Part shown: piece after piece, positions 31,127 to 42,559 of the stretch | Layout of the letters: every line of letters begins with the position of its first letter | Position numbering within the stretch: the first letter of the stretch is position 1 | Assembly: GCA_030141605.1 (NCBI GenBank) | Contig: JAQGDQ010000191.1 | Coordinates: 1-64,000, forward strand | Direction: 5' to 3' | Length of the DNA stretch: 64,000 nt | From: Tubiluchus corallicola | Taxonomy: Eukaryota > Priapulida > Priapulimorpha > Priapulimorphida > Tubiluchidae | Position numbers and translations under genes: made by a program | The notes under the pieces: generated by a model | Database searches by the model: none | Told to the model about the DNA's origin: nothing | The model's input: only the letters and a program-made list of their open reading frames with translations

Positions 31127-31499
31127 CTTAATTTTAGAGCAATACAGAGCAAGCTGTATCATCATAGTGCCAAACAAATAGTTCGAAAGCTTATAGAACA
31201 GCGATCCAATGATATTGCACTAGCTGAATGCTACTAAGTTTCAACAAACCTGTCTATAAGACACTCTATCAATGCCTCCTTGAGTCTATTGAAATGCTGA
31301 GAGGTGCTCAACAACTCTAGAGAAGTCATGAGAGTCATATGAGACTCATATAGAGTCATACTATGAGAGTCATGATTTTGGCATTAATAGCTGTGAAGTG
31401 GTTACAAAGAGTCAGTTGTCCCAAAAATGCACATATCAAATAAATGCAGTATGACTGAATCTTAGATACTAGATGGTAAGAGAGTCCACAGACACTATT

Positions 31500-31925
31500 A
31501 CATTTGCAGTGCATTTGTACTTATAAACATATGTGTGTATAGAGAGGAATTATTATTTGTATTGACGTAACAAAGTTTTATGTTACACTGCAACTTATAA
31601 GCAGTAACACATTTGCAGTGCATTTGTACTTATAAACATATGTGTGTATAGAGAGGAATTATTATTTGTATTGACGTAACAAAGTTTTATGTTACACTGC
31701 AACTTATAAGCAGTAACACATTTGCAGTGCATTTGCACTTATAAACGTATGTGTGTTTAGGGAGGAATTATTATTTGTATTGACGTAACAAAGTTTTATG
31801 TTACACTGCAACTTATAAGCAGTAACACATTTGCAGTGCATTTGCACTTATAAACGTATGTGTGTTTAGGGAGGAATTATTATTTGTATTGACGTAACAA
31901 AGTTTTATGTTACACTGCAAGTTAT
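31500..31925. repeat. ~110-bp minisatellite, 4 copies (right arm)
   Basis: ACATTTGCAGTGCATTTG, then TATAGAGAGGAATTATTATT, then TTACACTGCAACTTATAAGC repeats four times. The left arm has a single unit (13800-13920). Confidence 0.93.
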
Positions 31926-32605
31926 TCTAAAGCAACAAGTGTGATCAATGTCTTTACATATTTTCACTCAGTATTATTGACTATAACGAGTCTTTTCTGT
32001 AGTTCTTTCCTTCTGTCTGTACGAAACCAGAGCATGTGAGGGTAGTACTGTTTGCTTCACAGCCCAGCACAGTACGCTCCAGCAACGTAGTGTTTGTGTG
32101 TTGTCTAAGCCCAGGTAGAAAAAGTACTGTCGCTCACACAGTTTGTTGTCAGTTGCCACGTGCTTACTGTCAATGGATCAAGATTGAACTGCAACAATTT
32201 AGGCTATTAGTGTGCAAAAAATGCTGTTTTGTTTATGATTTTATCAAGTTACGTATATACTTTCATATACACTTACGTATATTGGTTTGTTTAAAATTAC
32301 AATTGCAGCATTAAAATTTGATATGTTCGTTTCGTTTTACACAGCATTAAAACAACTTTGGCTAAAAAATTTCTGAAGCAGCACCCCCGGTAATTTTAGC
32401 TATGAGGCGCCACTGATCACACTACTTCCTTGAAAGAGAAAACTGTAATAGTGTCTGTGTGAAGCAGCATCCTCTGTAGTTTTAGCTATATATATATATT
32501 GGTAGGCCGTCGTCAAACGACGGATCCGGCCCCACAGACAGACACAAAATACAGAGAGATATTACAGTAGGAAATAAAATAAGTGAGTCATGAAAGTCCG
32601 TCGAG

Positions 32606-35600
32606 TCACTGCACATTATTCTTACGCCGACGCCTCTTTTTTTTGAGATCTTCTATTCGTAGATGCTCAAAGTTGATCACTGCTCTCTTGCAGAGCGCTC
32701 TCCACTGAGTTCTGTCACTCGCCAGGGTCTCGAAGTTTTCTGGTTGGATGTTGCATTGATTCAGGGTATCCTTCAGCTGGTCTTTGTAACGCTTAAAGGG
32801 CCTACCGACCCTCCTTGCCCCTACTGCCAACTCACCAAACAGGAGAGTCCGAGGAATACGGTCCTCACCCATCCGGGACACATGACCAGACCAGCGGAGC
32901 CGTGCCGCAAATATGTGGGATTCAATGCCCCAGGCATTACAGCGACCCAAGACTTCAGTGTTAGGCACTCTGTCCTGCCAGCGAATGCCAGCTATCCGAC
33001 GTAAACAGCGCATATGGAAACTGTCAAGCTTCTTGACCTGTTTGCGGTACAGTGTCCAGGTTTCGCAGTTGTAAAGTAGCACCGGTAGAATGGCTGCCTT
33101 GTAAACTGCCATCTTCGTTGCTAGGCGGACATCCCGGGTATTCCACAGTCTTCCTGACAGGCCCCCGAAGGTTGCTGCAGCCTTGCCAATTCTGGTGGTT
33201 ATATCACAATCACTAGAGCAATCATTTGTCACTGTGCCTCCCAGGTAACTGAACCGATCCACGACCTTTAGAGTTTCATCTCCGATCGTTATAGCAGGTG
33301 CTGTAGGAGTTGTACCAGGTCTAGGCTGCACTAAAACTTCTGTCTTCTTCACAGACACAGTCAGACCGAAACGGGTGGCTGATAAAGCGAAGTTGTCCAT
33401 CAAAAATTGTGCATCCTCCATGGAATGACTGGCAAGTGCACAGTCATCAGCATACAGCAGTTCTCTTATCAAGGTGTAACACACCATCGTTCGCGCCTTG
33501 AAGCGGCGCAGGTTGAATACGCCGCCATCGTAACGAAACCTGACCTCGACACCCCGATAGCACTCGTTGTAGGCATCGCGTATTACTGCAGCAATGACTA
33601 TTCCAAAAAGCAGTGGGGCTAGTACACATCCCTGCTTAACACCGTTGTTGACTGCAAACGGAGAGGATTCCTGGTGCCCATCCACAATACGAGCCTGCAT
33701 GCCATCATGAAAAGAGCGTATTATGTTGACAATTTTTGAGGGACATCCTGTCCGACACAGAAGTCTCCAAAGTCCCTCCCTGCTGACTGAATCAAACGCT
33801 TTTGTTAAATCCACGAATATCAAGTAGAGGTCCCGATGTTGCTCCCTACACTTTTCTTGCAACTGCCGCACAGCGAAGATCATGTCAACAGTACCACGGT
33901 TTGCCCTGTATCCACACTGGCTTTCTGGGTGGAATTGCTCAGCGAGAGAACTAATGCGCCGTATAATTACTTGAGCCAGAATCTTTCCAGCAATACTCAA
34001 CAGCGATATTCCCCTGTGGTTGTTGCAATCTGCGCGATCGCCTTTCCGCTTGTATAGATGGATGATCGTAGCATCTTTGAAGTCCTGCGGCACAGTCTCA
34101 GCCTCCCAAATGGTATTGAAAAGCTTGAAAAGCCTTTCCACAAGAAGCGGACCACCATACTTGAAGATTTCAGGGCTAATGCCATCTGCACCAGGGGCTT
34201 TTCCACATTTCATAGCCTTGATCGCAGCTTTCACCTCTTCCAACTGAATCGGCACAGCCAGTTCCTCCATTGTTGGTTGTTGCGGCACGTTAATGATGAC
34301 ATCATTGTCGATGATAGAAGGATGTTTCCAAATCTGCTCGAAATGTTCAGCCCATCTCTGGACAATAGCAGTTGGTTCCGTGAAAAGCGTGTTACCATCT
34401 GTTGACAAAACAGCCATGGATCCATTGAAACTAGGACCATGTGCAGTCTTCAGCTCTTGATAGAAGGCACGAGTATCATGCCGGTCGGCAGCATCCTGAA
34501 GTCTTATGGCTCGATCGACCCACCAAGCATCTTTCATTTTTCTAATCCTCGCCTGTGCAACAGACCTCGCTTGATGGTAGCTGTCTTTCTTTGCTTGGCA
34601 ATTTTTATCATTCACCCAGTCCAGATGTTTCTCGTGCAGATTGGATAGTATGCCATGAATCTCCTGATCGTTGTGGTCAAACCAGTCGTTTTTGTCCCTA
34701 CGACGTTTCCCAAGTGCTGCTGCAGCACTTTCATATGTAGTGGTTTTCAAAAGTTCCCACTCTTCCTCTACATTGCCTGCTATGGTGTCCAGCATCTCAC
34801 TCTGTGCTTGGAATTGCGTGTATATCTTCTGCTCCAACAACATACGATGTGCGGGCAGCTTCAGCTTCGATAAGTCAAGTCGTGGTGCTCTTGCAGACTT
34901 TGCGCGAACCTTTGGGGGAACTTGTAGGGCTGTCTTCACCTTGACCAGCCGGTGGTCAGACCAGGCAGTGGTGCAACGAACCGCTCTAGTGAGGTGCACA
35001 TCACGTCGGTCCCTCTGCCGCACAATCACATAGTCCAAAACATGCCAATGTTTTGATCTGGCATGCATCCAGGTTGTTTTGAAGGCATCCTTCTGCTGAA
35101 ACAATGTGTTTGTGATCACAAGCCTGTGGGCAGCACAGAGACTCAGGAGCAATGTGCCATTCGAATTTTCAGCGCCGATGCCATGATGGCCAATCACATT
35201 CTCCCAGGCAGCAGAGTTTCGTCCTACGCGTGCGTTAAAGTCCCCCAGAAGAAGGATCTTGTCACCTGAGGGGATGGTTGTGATGGTCCTGGACAGCAGA
35301 TCATAGAATTCCTCTTTAGCCACATCCGGGTAAGACATCGTCGGGGCATATACACTGAGTAACGTTGCAAAATGACCATTTGAGAGCCGGACTCGCATTG
35401 TCATAAGCCTTTCAGTGATACCTTTTGGAAGACTGACCAGGTGTTGCATAAGCTTTGTTCGCACAGCAAAGCCGACTCCTGCTTGACGTGGTTGCTCCTG
35501 TGGCCTTCCAATCCAAAAGAAGGTGTAACCTGCCCCATCTTCTGACAGTTGGGACTCTTCCTCAAGACGCGTTTCACTGAGCGCTGCAAAGTCCACACCT

Positions 35601-35720
35601 TGTTCATTGAGAACCCTAGCCACGATTGCCGTTCTTCTCTCAATAGACTGTTCACTATCGATCAGTGTACGGACATTCCATGCTCCAAAAGTGTAACAGT
35701 ATTTTCGTGTTTTTCGACCG
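32606..35720 (-). CDS. LINE endonuclease-reverse transcriptase ORF
   Basis: No stop for more than 1000 codons. Counting from the GTG at 35623: SETRL (16-20), LGDFNARVG (126-134) and SDHR (222-225) mark an AP-endonuclease-like domain. FVDLTKAFD (603-611), GVKQGCVLAPLLF (661-673) and LLYADDCALASH (722-733) mark reverse transcriptase with the YADD active site. The C-terminus has RLRWSGHVSRM and GARRVGRP, common in LINEs often mislabelled as craniofacial development protein 2. The frame stays open upstream to at least 35720 and includes the endonuclease start YTFGAWNVRTL, but no in-frame ATG is seen, so the true N-terminus is unresolved. The product would nick DNA and copy its own RNA in the nucleus. 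The intact frame suggests recent activity. Clade (RTE-like or other) is not assigned. Confidence 0.88.
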
Positions 35721-36216
35721 CAAGATTTGAGTAACCAGCTGACAGCGGCTTGCCAGCAGGTTGAAGAGGGACAAGCTTCTTTAGGTCACCTTTTCCAGAC
35801 CCTTCCCCGAATTGGGGGGAGCTGGCTCTCCGTGAAAACGGCAGCTCCGACGCTCCAGCAGGACCGAACACTGCAGTTGTCCCGGGTCTACAGTGAACGA
35901 CCATCACACTGGTGCCGCCTACGTGTAAGTTTGCTGCTAAGGGCTCCCAGCAATACTCTTTGCCTGCCCCCACCGCCGCACACTCATCGCCGCAGGACTG
36001 GAAGTTTTTGATTGGTTGACTGTGGGACAACCTGCACAGATATGAGAAAGGTGGGTTTGTGCAGCGCCCACCCCACTCTCTCCTTCCGGCACGACATAAT
36101 AGGCAGGTCCCAAATTGAGCACATGTCCATCACGAACCGGAGCGCAGCTGGCCAGCCTGAGGAACTCGATGAAAGTGAGAACCAGCCTGGATTGCCGGTT
36201 GCCAGCAGTGGCCGGG

Positions 36217-36420
36217 GATTTGGAATCAGAGTTACCTTCTCTTAGGTGGGCTTGTCTAAAGAGACTAAGCGGGCTCCACCTACCCCGGTTTGAAATCAGA
36301 GTCGCCTTCTCCTAGCCTTTGTCTGAGGAGACTTACCCTGCAAGGCAGCAGGGGGATTTGAAATCAGAGTTGCCTTCTCCTAGCCTTTGTCTAAAGAGAC
36401 TTCACCCACAAGGCAGTGGG
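36217..36420 (-). repeat. Tandem repeat in the LINE 5' region, ~3 units
   Basis: GATTTGAAATCAGAGTTGCC, then TTCTCCTAGCCTTTGTCT, then AAAGAGACTT recurs three times with variation. Repeated 5' UTR modules are common in LINE promoters. Confidence 0.7.
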
Positions 36421-36676
36421 GCACCCAGATATACCACCGAGCATTTGGTCCCAGAGCCTACATTAGTGATACTAAGCCCCCTTGCCACGACAAGGCTGCA
36501 GGTTGGGTTTCACCATCATGGGGCAGCAGGACCTTATTGGCATTTCCTGATACCCTCACGGATAACTGGTAAACCTTCCCAAATGTCTATAGAATGCTGG
36601 ATAGGTAGAATTATTGTGGTTGCTCTTTTTAATGCAGAATATCATTTACATTGTATTTTCATCTTTTTCTTCGTAG

Positions 36677-36863
36677 AAGTACCTTCCAACACATTGTAGT
36701 ACATCGAGACGAGGAACAGGAGATTTACTTTTCTCCCAAGTTGGACCATGCGACATTGTCATCTGCACCCATTGCTTCCGATCCAATCCTAAATGCAGAA
36801 CTTCAGTCGCTGACAATCCTCAAAGAGGAGCATAATTTATTTCATAGTCACCTGGATCAATAA
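36677..36863 (+). other. Candidate terminal coding exon
   Basis: ATTTTCATCTTTTTCTTCGTAG (to 36676) is a strong 3' splice site. The following frame reads STFQHIVVHRDEEQEIYFSP, continues for 60 residues (..LNAELQSLTILKEEHNLF..) and stops with TAA at 36861-36863. Codon usage looks coding. It requires an upstream exon ending in phase 2; none was found, and the LINE and palindrome occupy the space before it. A second frame is also open for most of the length. No family recognised. Confidence 0.35.
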
Positions 36864-38940
36864 TTATAAGTTGTGTTTTGGTAGAGTTGCGTGTGAGAGA
36901 GCTTGAAGTGGTATTCCATATGTAAACTATCATCACCAAGTCCTCGCCTCACTTATCAGGCAGTAAGCAAAGTGTGATGTTAAGTCAAATATTGTAACTT
37001 AAGTGAAGTGGTGATTTCAAGCGGTAACAAAACAGAGCTCATTCTTCTTAAAATAAAATGTCGCTAAACAGGGTGTCATTAGCTGAAGACTTACTGCACA
37101 TACCTTCTCTATGTACGTTGCACATTTAAAGATTCACCACTTTAGCGTTCATCTTCTCTATTTACGTTTTGCACCTTACGGAAATGAAATTGGTCTTTTT
37201 AGATAATTCTGTAACTAAAAGTTTCTTTAAAGGTTTAATTTGCTTTTGAAATATACTAATATTTTTTGTGTTTTATGCAAAAAAGCAAAAAGCATAAATT
37301 CGTTTAAAACATTTTTGGAATAAAATCATGTTTCAAATAACTGTGCTTTCTAGATTTACTGTTGTGTGTGCGTGTTACATACACTACTTGCACATCCTGT
37401 ACTTGCCAGACAAACCCAAAAAAAGATATTTGGTGGTTGATTTTGCCACTGGCATACATTTTGGTTTGAGGTTGAAAAAATCAAAGCATAGATGATAACG
37501 GTACTAGATTGTGAATCTTTATGATTATGATTAAGATGACTAAGACTGACTCTTCATGAATTCTTATGAATTCTGAAATTTTGACCACACATTTTTATTT
37601 TTTTGAAATCTAGGCTTTATTTGCCAATGATTTATTTTAACAAAATTGTGCTTAATATTTTTGCAAAAGCTACATATTTCACAGTTTCTGTCTGGAGTCA
37701 TAATGTATTGATTATAAAATAATAATAATTATGAGAGCTTTGATAAAACACTTAAGTGGCTTTTTAATACAACATGTTGGAATCTCTGTTTGTGCAAGGT
37801 AAATGAGTTAAGAATCCAACAAAAACTGCTTTTAGTTATGCTTGATAAGCTTTTTTTCGTGGAGATTTCCCACCAAACATCAGGTTATTGCTGTTATACA
37901 CTGCCAGTAAACATATTATTTACCATTATAGTTAATCAATGCATGCCACTATTTGTGCTTTTAGGCCACTTAGTGACGTTTTTACGCCACAAAATTCAGA
38001 ATTTCGTTTTGACCAAACTGAATATCAAAAGTGGTGAGAAATTCATTTCCAAATCAAACCTTGTGCAACTGTAATCTTTGGGGTCGTTCTATGCTGTTCT
38101 TACTAATGCAACAATAACACAGATGACATGCTTCCATTCCAAGTTATCTGCTACGTTATCTACAGCATATATGTCTGGAATTGTAAATCAAAATGTAGTG
38201 TATTTTCTATAGTTAATCGTCTGTACAACTGCAAACTTAACTTTGTTTAATTTTAGCTAACTATGAAAGTTGCTAATGCATTGTTAAACTAAATCACATA
38301 TCATATTTTGATATCACGAATCATTTTTAAAAAGAAAGCACATTGTACATGTGGCTTTGTGAACATTAGTTAGTTAAAAGATATGTTGTTGGACTGTTTT
38401 GTTAATAATTTATTTATTTTGTTATCACATGCACATTATTTATGCAAAATAACATGTGTAATGTGAACAACTATTGCAGGCTAAACTACATCAAGCTAAA
38501 ATTGTGTAAAATCTGATGTTATTAAAAAGATATGCGAGTTTCAGTTAGAATGATGTGGATTATTAAAGCAACTGTAAATAAAAGATCGGTGTTGTGAAGC
38601 TTTCTTAAAACCAAACAGGGTTTCAATCAGGGTGAGTCATCGGCCCCCTGGAAAGTACACTAGATTTTGGCATTAATGCTAATTTTGGTAGATGATGAAA
38701 CTAGTATAATTAGGCAATGGGCAGTGGACAGTTGGGTAGTGAACACTTCAGCAGTAGGACATTTGGGCACTAACACTTGGGTCAGTTGTGTGATTATTAT
38801 TTTATAGCAGTAGAAGTGCTACAGAACGTTTTTGCAGTTACACTACCAACCTTCTTATCCAACTAACTTCTACCTACCTACATTCTTTGTATCTAAAGAG
38901 ATAGAGACATGCTCACACGTGTTCACAGTGACACATCTCT
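36864..38940. other. No gene recognised
   Basis: AT-rich, with scattered AATAAA-like motifs. The 94-codon frame at 37790 is AT-driven and has no domain. Confidence 0.5.
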
Positions 38941-38944
38941 TCCT

Positions 38945-39066
38945 TAAGAAAACAAAAAAGAGAGGAGAAGGAAAGTCAAAGGAGAGAAGTAAAAAGAGGA
39001 GAAAGAAAAGAAGGAATAAAAAAGAGTAAAGAGAAAACGGAGGGGAGTGGGTTGAGATGGGATGGG
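38945..39066 (+). repeat. Polypurine tract
   Basis: About 120 bases almost entirely A and G (AAAAAAGAGAGGAGAAGGAA and similar), which could form triplex DNA. Not coding despite an open Lys/Arg/Glu frame. Confidence 0.85.
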
Positions 39067-39737
39067 TGTGTTCTACAGTTGTCTGTATTGTGAAAATGTG
39101 CTATGATGCACTGATTTTTCTGTTTTTTTTGCAAAAGTCACTTTAAAGAAATAAGAATGCAATACACTGCTTGTATAATTAAATATTTAAGATACATGTA
39201 TTTAAAATACGTCGAATAAAATTTTAAATAAATTGTTTAATGAAATGTCCGGGTATAGAAAGCCCGATACATATGTCAAACATTAACTGCATTTACTTGA
39301 AAACAAATTATTATACTGGGTATTCGTGCAGGATGCTAAATATCGATCTTTCAAAATAAACTTTATTTAGCAGCAATTTACGCGAGAATAATTCACTTAT
39401 TTTATGTCGAAGGTCGCGTGTAACGTAATCAGTACCACGAAGCGCGATAATTCAGATTTATCTTGGACTGGTGACACTATTACAGCGAAAAAGTGAGGGG
39501 TTACTAAAATATTGAAATTCATATTTACACTGTGTTGACTGTCATGTGTGCTATGTGAGGATCCAGAAAAGTTTTAGTATGGTTGCATACCCCGGCTAAT
39601 AACCAATCCATATTATATATTCGCTCACTATGCATAGTTATTCTAGCTGATACGCTAAATCTCGTTGAATCCAGATGTGATGGGACTGACTTTTGTCAAT
39701 TTGTGTTTTCTTGGATAGAATCATAATCAGTGCGCGG

Positions 39738-39777
39738 CTGTGTGTGTGTGCGTGTGCGCGTGCGTGCGTGCGTGCGC
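39738..39777. repeat. Alternating purine-pyrimidine (GT/GC) tract
   Basis: TGTGTGTGTGCGTGTGCGCG followed by TGCGTGCGTGCGTGCGC; a classic Z-DNA-prone simple repeat. Confidence 0.9.
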
Positions 39778-42559
39778 TTTAAGTCCCAAAATCCCAAGTG
39801 TAGATGATATTTGAACATGTGACACGTTGACACCCACATTCAGAACTTATTTGCATGTTGTCAGCGAGTTGGACGAAGGCAGCTACACTGAAATACGTCT
39901 GGCTGGGAAATTTTTGTTAATTGAATGGCCGCACTGTGTAGAAACATCATTGCATATCTGTCTATATTTTTTCATGACAGTGATATTTTTAGAGCAGCAG
40001 TTATGAACCATCTTATTCAAGGTTTCTCTGATCGAGAGATTCTATATAATTAGACGATTTACTACAAAAATAAAGGCAAAGTAAGATGTATAACGCGGGC
40101 CCTTTGCTTTACTTTAAAGTTTATCTCAAAACGCTGAATGCGGGGAAAGAAAAGACACGATAATAAACACCCGGTGTTATGTTTGAAAAGAAGGTCAGAA
40201 ACAAGACGATTGACATTATAAAATTGTTTAACTTTAAACGAGAACGTTTCGCAAAACTATCTGCTTCATTAGATTTAAAAGAATTTTAAAATAATAAGTA
40301 AGTATTGTTCGTTTCAGTTCGTTTCACTGCTGAGACACCGGGAAATTTCTAGCTGAACCCAAAGCGGTTATTTATCGCTTGGAATTAAAGGAAAATGAAA
40401 GGTTAAGAAGTAATGCTTGTTTTACGACGGAACAATTTGACCTGGCACGTGGTAACCCTACTAAAGTTGTTGTTATTAGAAAAATACGTCAAATACTGCC
40501 AAAAGGTTGATAAAACCTTTTTAATTTGCATCAAAGCCGTCCCATACTATGCTGAATTTGCTGCAGGTCTTTCTCTCTGTATAATCTAGGAGACGTCTAA
40601 AAAATATCAGTTTAATGTAAGTATAGAAGTAAAACATTTTGTGTGTCATTGTAAATAATGTAAATAACAAGAAAATAAACTGCGAATGGCGTTGTTCGAT
40701 CTACACATCATGAGAAATTAAGCCAAGGCTAAGGCACCAGTAGAAAAATTACTGAAAAAATGTAAGTTATTTGCTTCCCAGACTTTGGAGTCCCCCTTTG
40801 GAACCAAATGAGTGAACATTTTTCTACAAGCTTTCACACTGAAATTTCAGACCCAGTTCGCCAAAGGGCAGCAGGTGCGTGCTAGATCTTAATCCGTTTT
40901 GGGCTTTTAATGACTTTACACCATTGCATTCCCGTTTACACTGCATGTAGTTATGTGGACCTCGTGTCATTAAAAACACTCTGTCAGAGCTCCTGCATGC
41001 AATAAAAAGTGCTTGGTCATTGGTCAAAGCTGTGCTATAGACGCTAAGAATAGCAAAAGCATGGCAAAAAGATTTGGGATGGGTAATGTTCTGTTTGGAT
41101 AAATAAATAAGTGTCCTGGTTGTGTCCACTGTTAGGAGGTAGTCGCAGAAAGTCCAATAACCATAGTGGTCTTTCTGGCTGTATGGCTGTTTGGATATAA
41201 CATGTTAGTAAAATGGGCTAAGCCATACTTTGGAAAATCGTAGCGAAAGTAGCTGAACTCTGATAATTCTCCACAATATGTTCCATAATGGTTTTGGAGC
41301 ATACAAATATTTAAGGTTACTGGATAGTGTATAGAGTCTTCGGATGGATTTGACTGTCATTTGTCTGCCGGACTACCGGTTAAAGATAACTTTGCAAACG
41401 TAATTTTTTGCTACGCAGTTTTATGTCATTCAGATGAAGGCACGTAAAATTTACGGTACGGAGTTGCATGGTAGTCTCTTTAGTAACCGTTTGTTATTTG
41501 TCACAATTTCTAGGCATTTGGATGCACACAATTTTTATGAAACTTGTCCTTTATGAAAAGCCAGGCCCATTCTTTATTTAGGCAACTTTAATAGTAAACT
41601 TGGTAACGTCATCGTGGTTTTTTTTGGATCCGAGAATTAATTTGCTTCCATTGTCACTTCTCTTTTGTGGGGGACATTATCTCTTCTCTTTTGTGGCGAT
41701 AATGGTGACCCTGGAGACCAGTTTCTGGATGAAACACGTGGAAACTGGAGACACAGATGGCATTTGAGAGTTGTTGGGGGTACAGGTAAGCTTGTCGAAT
41801 ACCGCTTTCATTATTTTTTCTTTTTTCCGTTTCGAAATGCTAGGTTCTACTGTTGATGGTCCAGTGCCAGTTCATACAGTTATCGGGTTTCATAGGTTGT
41901 GGTAATAACTTCAAATTTGACTCATTCACTCTTTGTTGATAAGGTTTATCACTGTCATGGCGTATGAGCGGAGCTTTTGTCGTACTTTGTTTCACACGTA
42001 AAAAGTAAATTCTCCAACTGCGCGAATTAGCGTTAAGTTTCTTACTGGATTTCATTATTTTGCAGTCTGGTGAGGTAGATTGATCTACAAAATAGTGCTG
42101 CTGGGATTAAGTTTTGAAAGTTTTGACTTTGATCGACGTGAATTTCAACTGATCTTTGTAATGGCAAAGAGGGCATCCTCATGGTCGTTTGGAGGTTGTG
42201 AATTCGTAGAAGTGAATGTATCGAGGAAGCCTGTATTCTGATAACATGACCAACGTTATTGTAACAATTGCAAACGTTTCAAGAGGGGCAGACGCGTTTC
42301 CTCGAAGAGTTTTTTCCTAGAAAAGTTTTTTGCCAGAAAAAAGAATTCACAAATTCGCAGAAAACACTTTTACCTGAAAGCCTACTTCCCAGAAAAGATT
42401 TTCCAAAAGGTGCCATTTTCTAGCTGCATAAAATGTAAAATGCTCTGATAATTAAATGCTTTGTTACGTCATTTTGTGGTGAATAAATTTATAAATCGAT
42501 GATTTCGATGATTTGGCATTAAATCTCATGCCTCCCTGATTTTATAAAATAAACTTACT
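39778..42559. other. No gene recognised; one weak exon candidate
   Basis: The only coding-like stretch is at about 41690-41785. It is open in frame (..DETRGNWRHRWHLRVVGGTG) and ends TACAG before GTAAGC, a good donor, but there is no convincing acceptor, start or partner exon. Confidence 0.3.

Larger units (their letters stand above)
24246..32487 (-). repeat. Right arm of the giant imperfect palindrome
   Basis: Reverse complement of the left arm (13205-19893). It is about 1.5 kb longer. The excess is explained by the 87-bp array (about 14 versus 5 units), the 110-bp array (4 versus 1) and a LINE 3' fragment. It ends within the 86-bp minisatellite unit, at TATATATATA next to the LINE. Confidence 0.92.
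32490..36545 (-). mobile_element. Near-complete APE-type non-LTR retrotransposon (LINE)
   Basis: On the minus strand: a GC-richer 5' region with an internal repeat (36420-36217), a long endonuclease/reverse-transcriptase ORF, a ~115-bp 3' UTR, a hairpin CCGTCG-TTTGA-CGACGG at 32508-32524, and a short TA-rich tail at 32487. The 5' boundary is approximate. It sits exactly at the outer edge of the right palindrome arm. No clear target-site duplication was found. Confidence 0.85.

Noticed and set aside
35662-36030. 122-codon minus-strand frame as a separate gene
   Set aside because: Lies within the 5' region of the LINE and has no recognisable domain; at most a LINE ORF1 fragment.
38832-39029. 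Lys/Arg-rich frame
   Set aside because: Comes from the polypurine tract.
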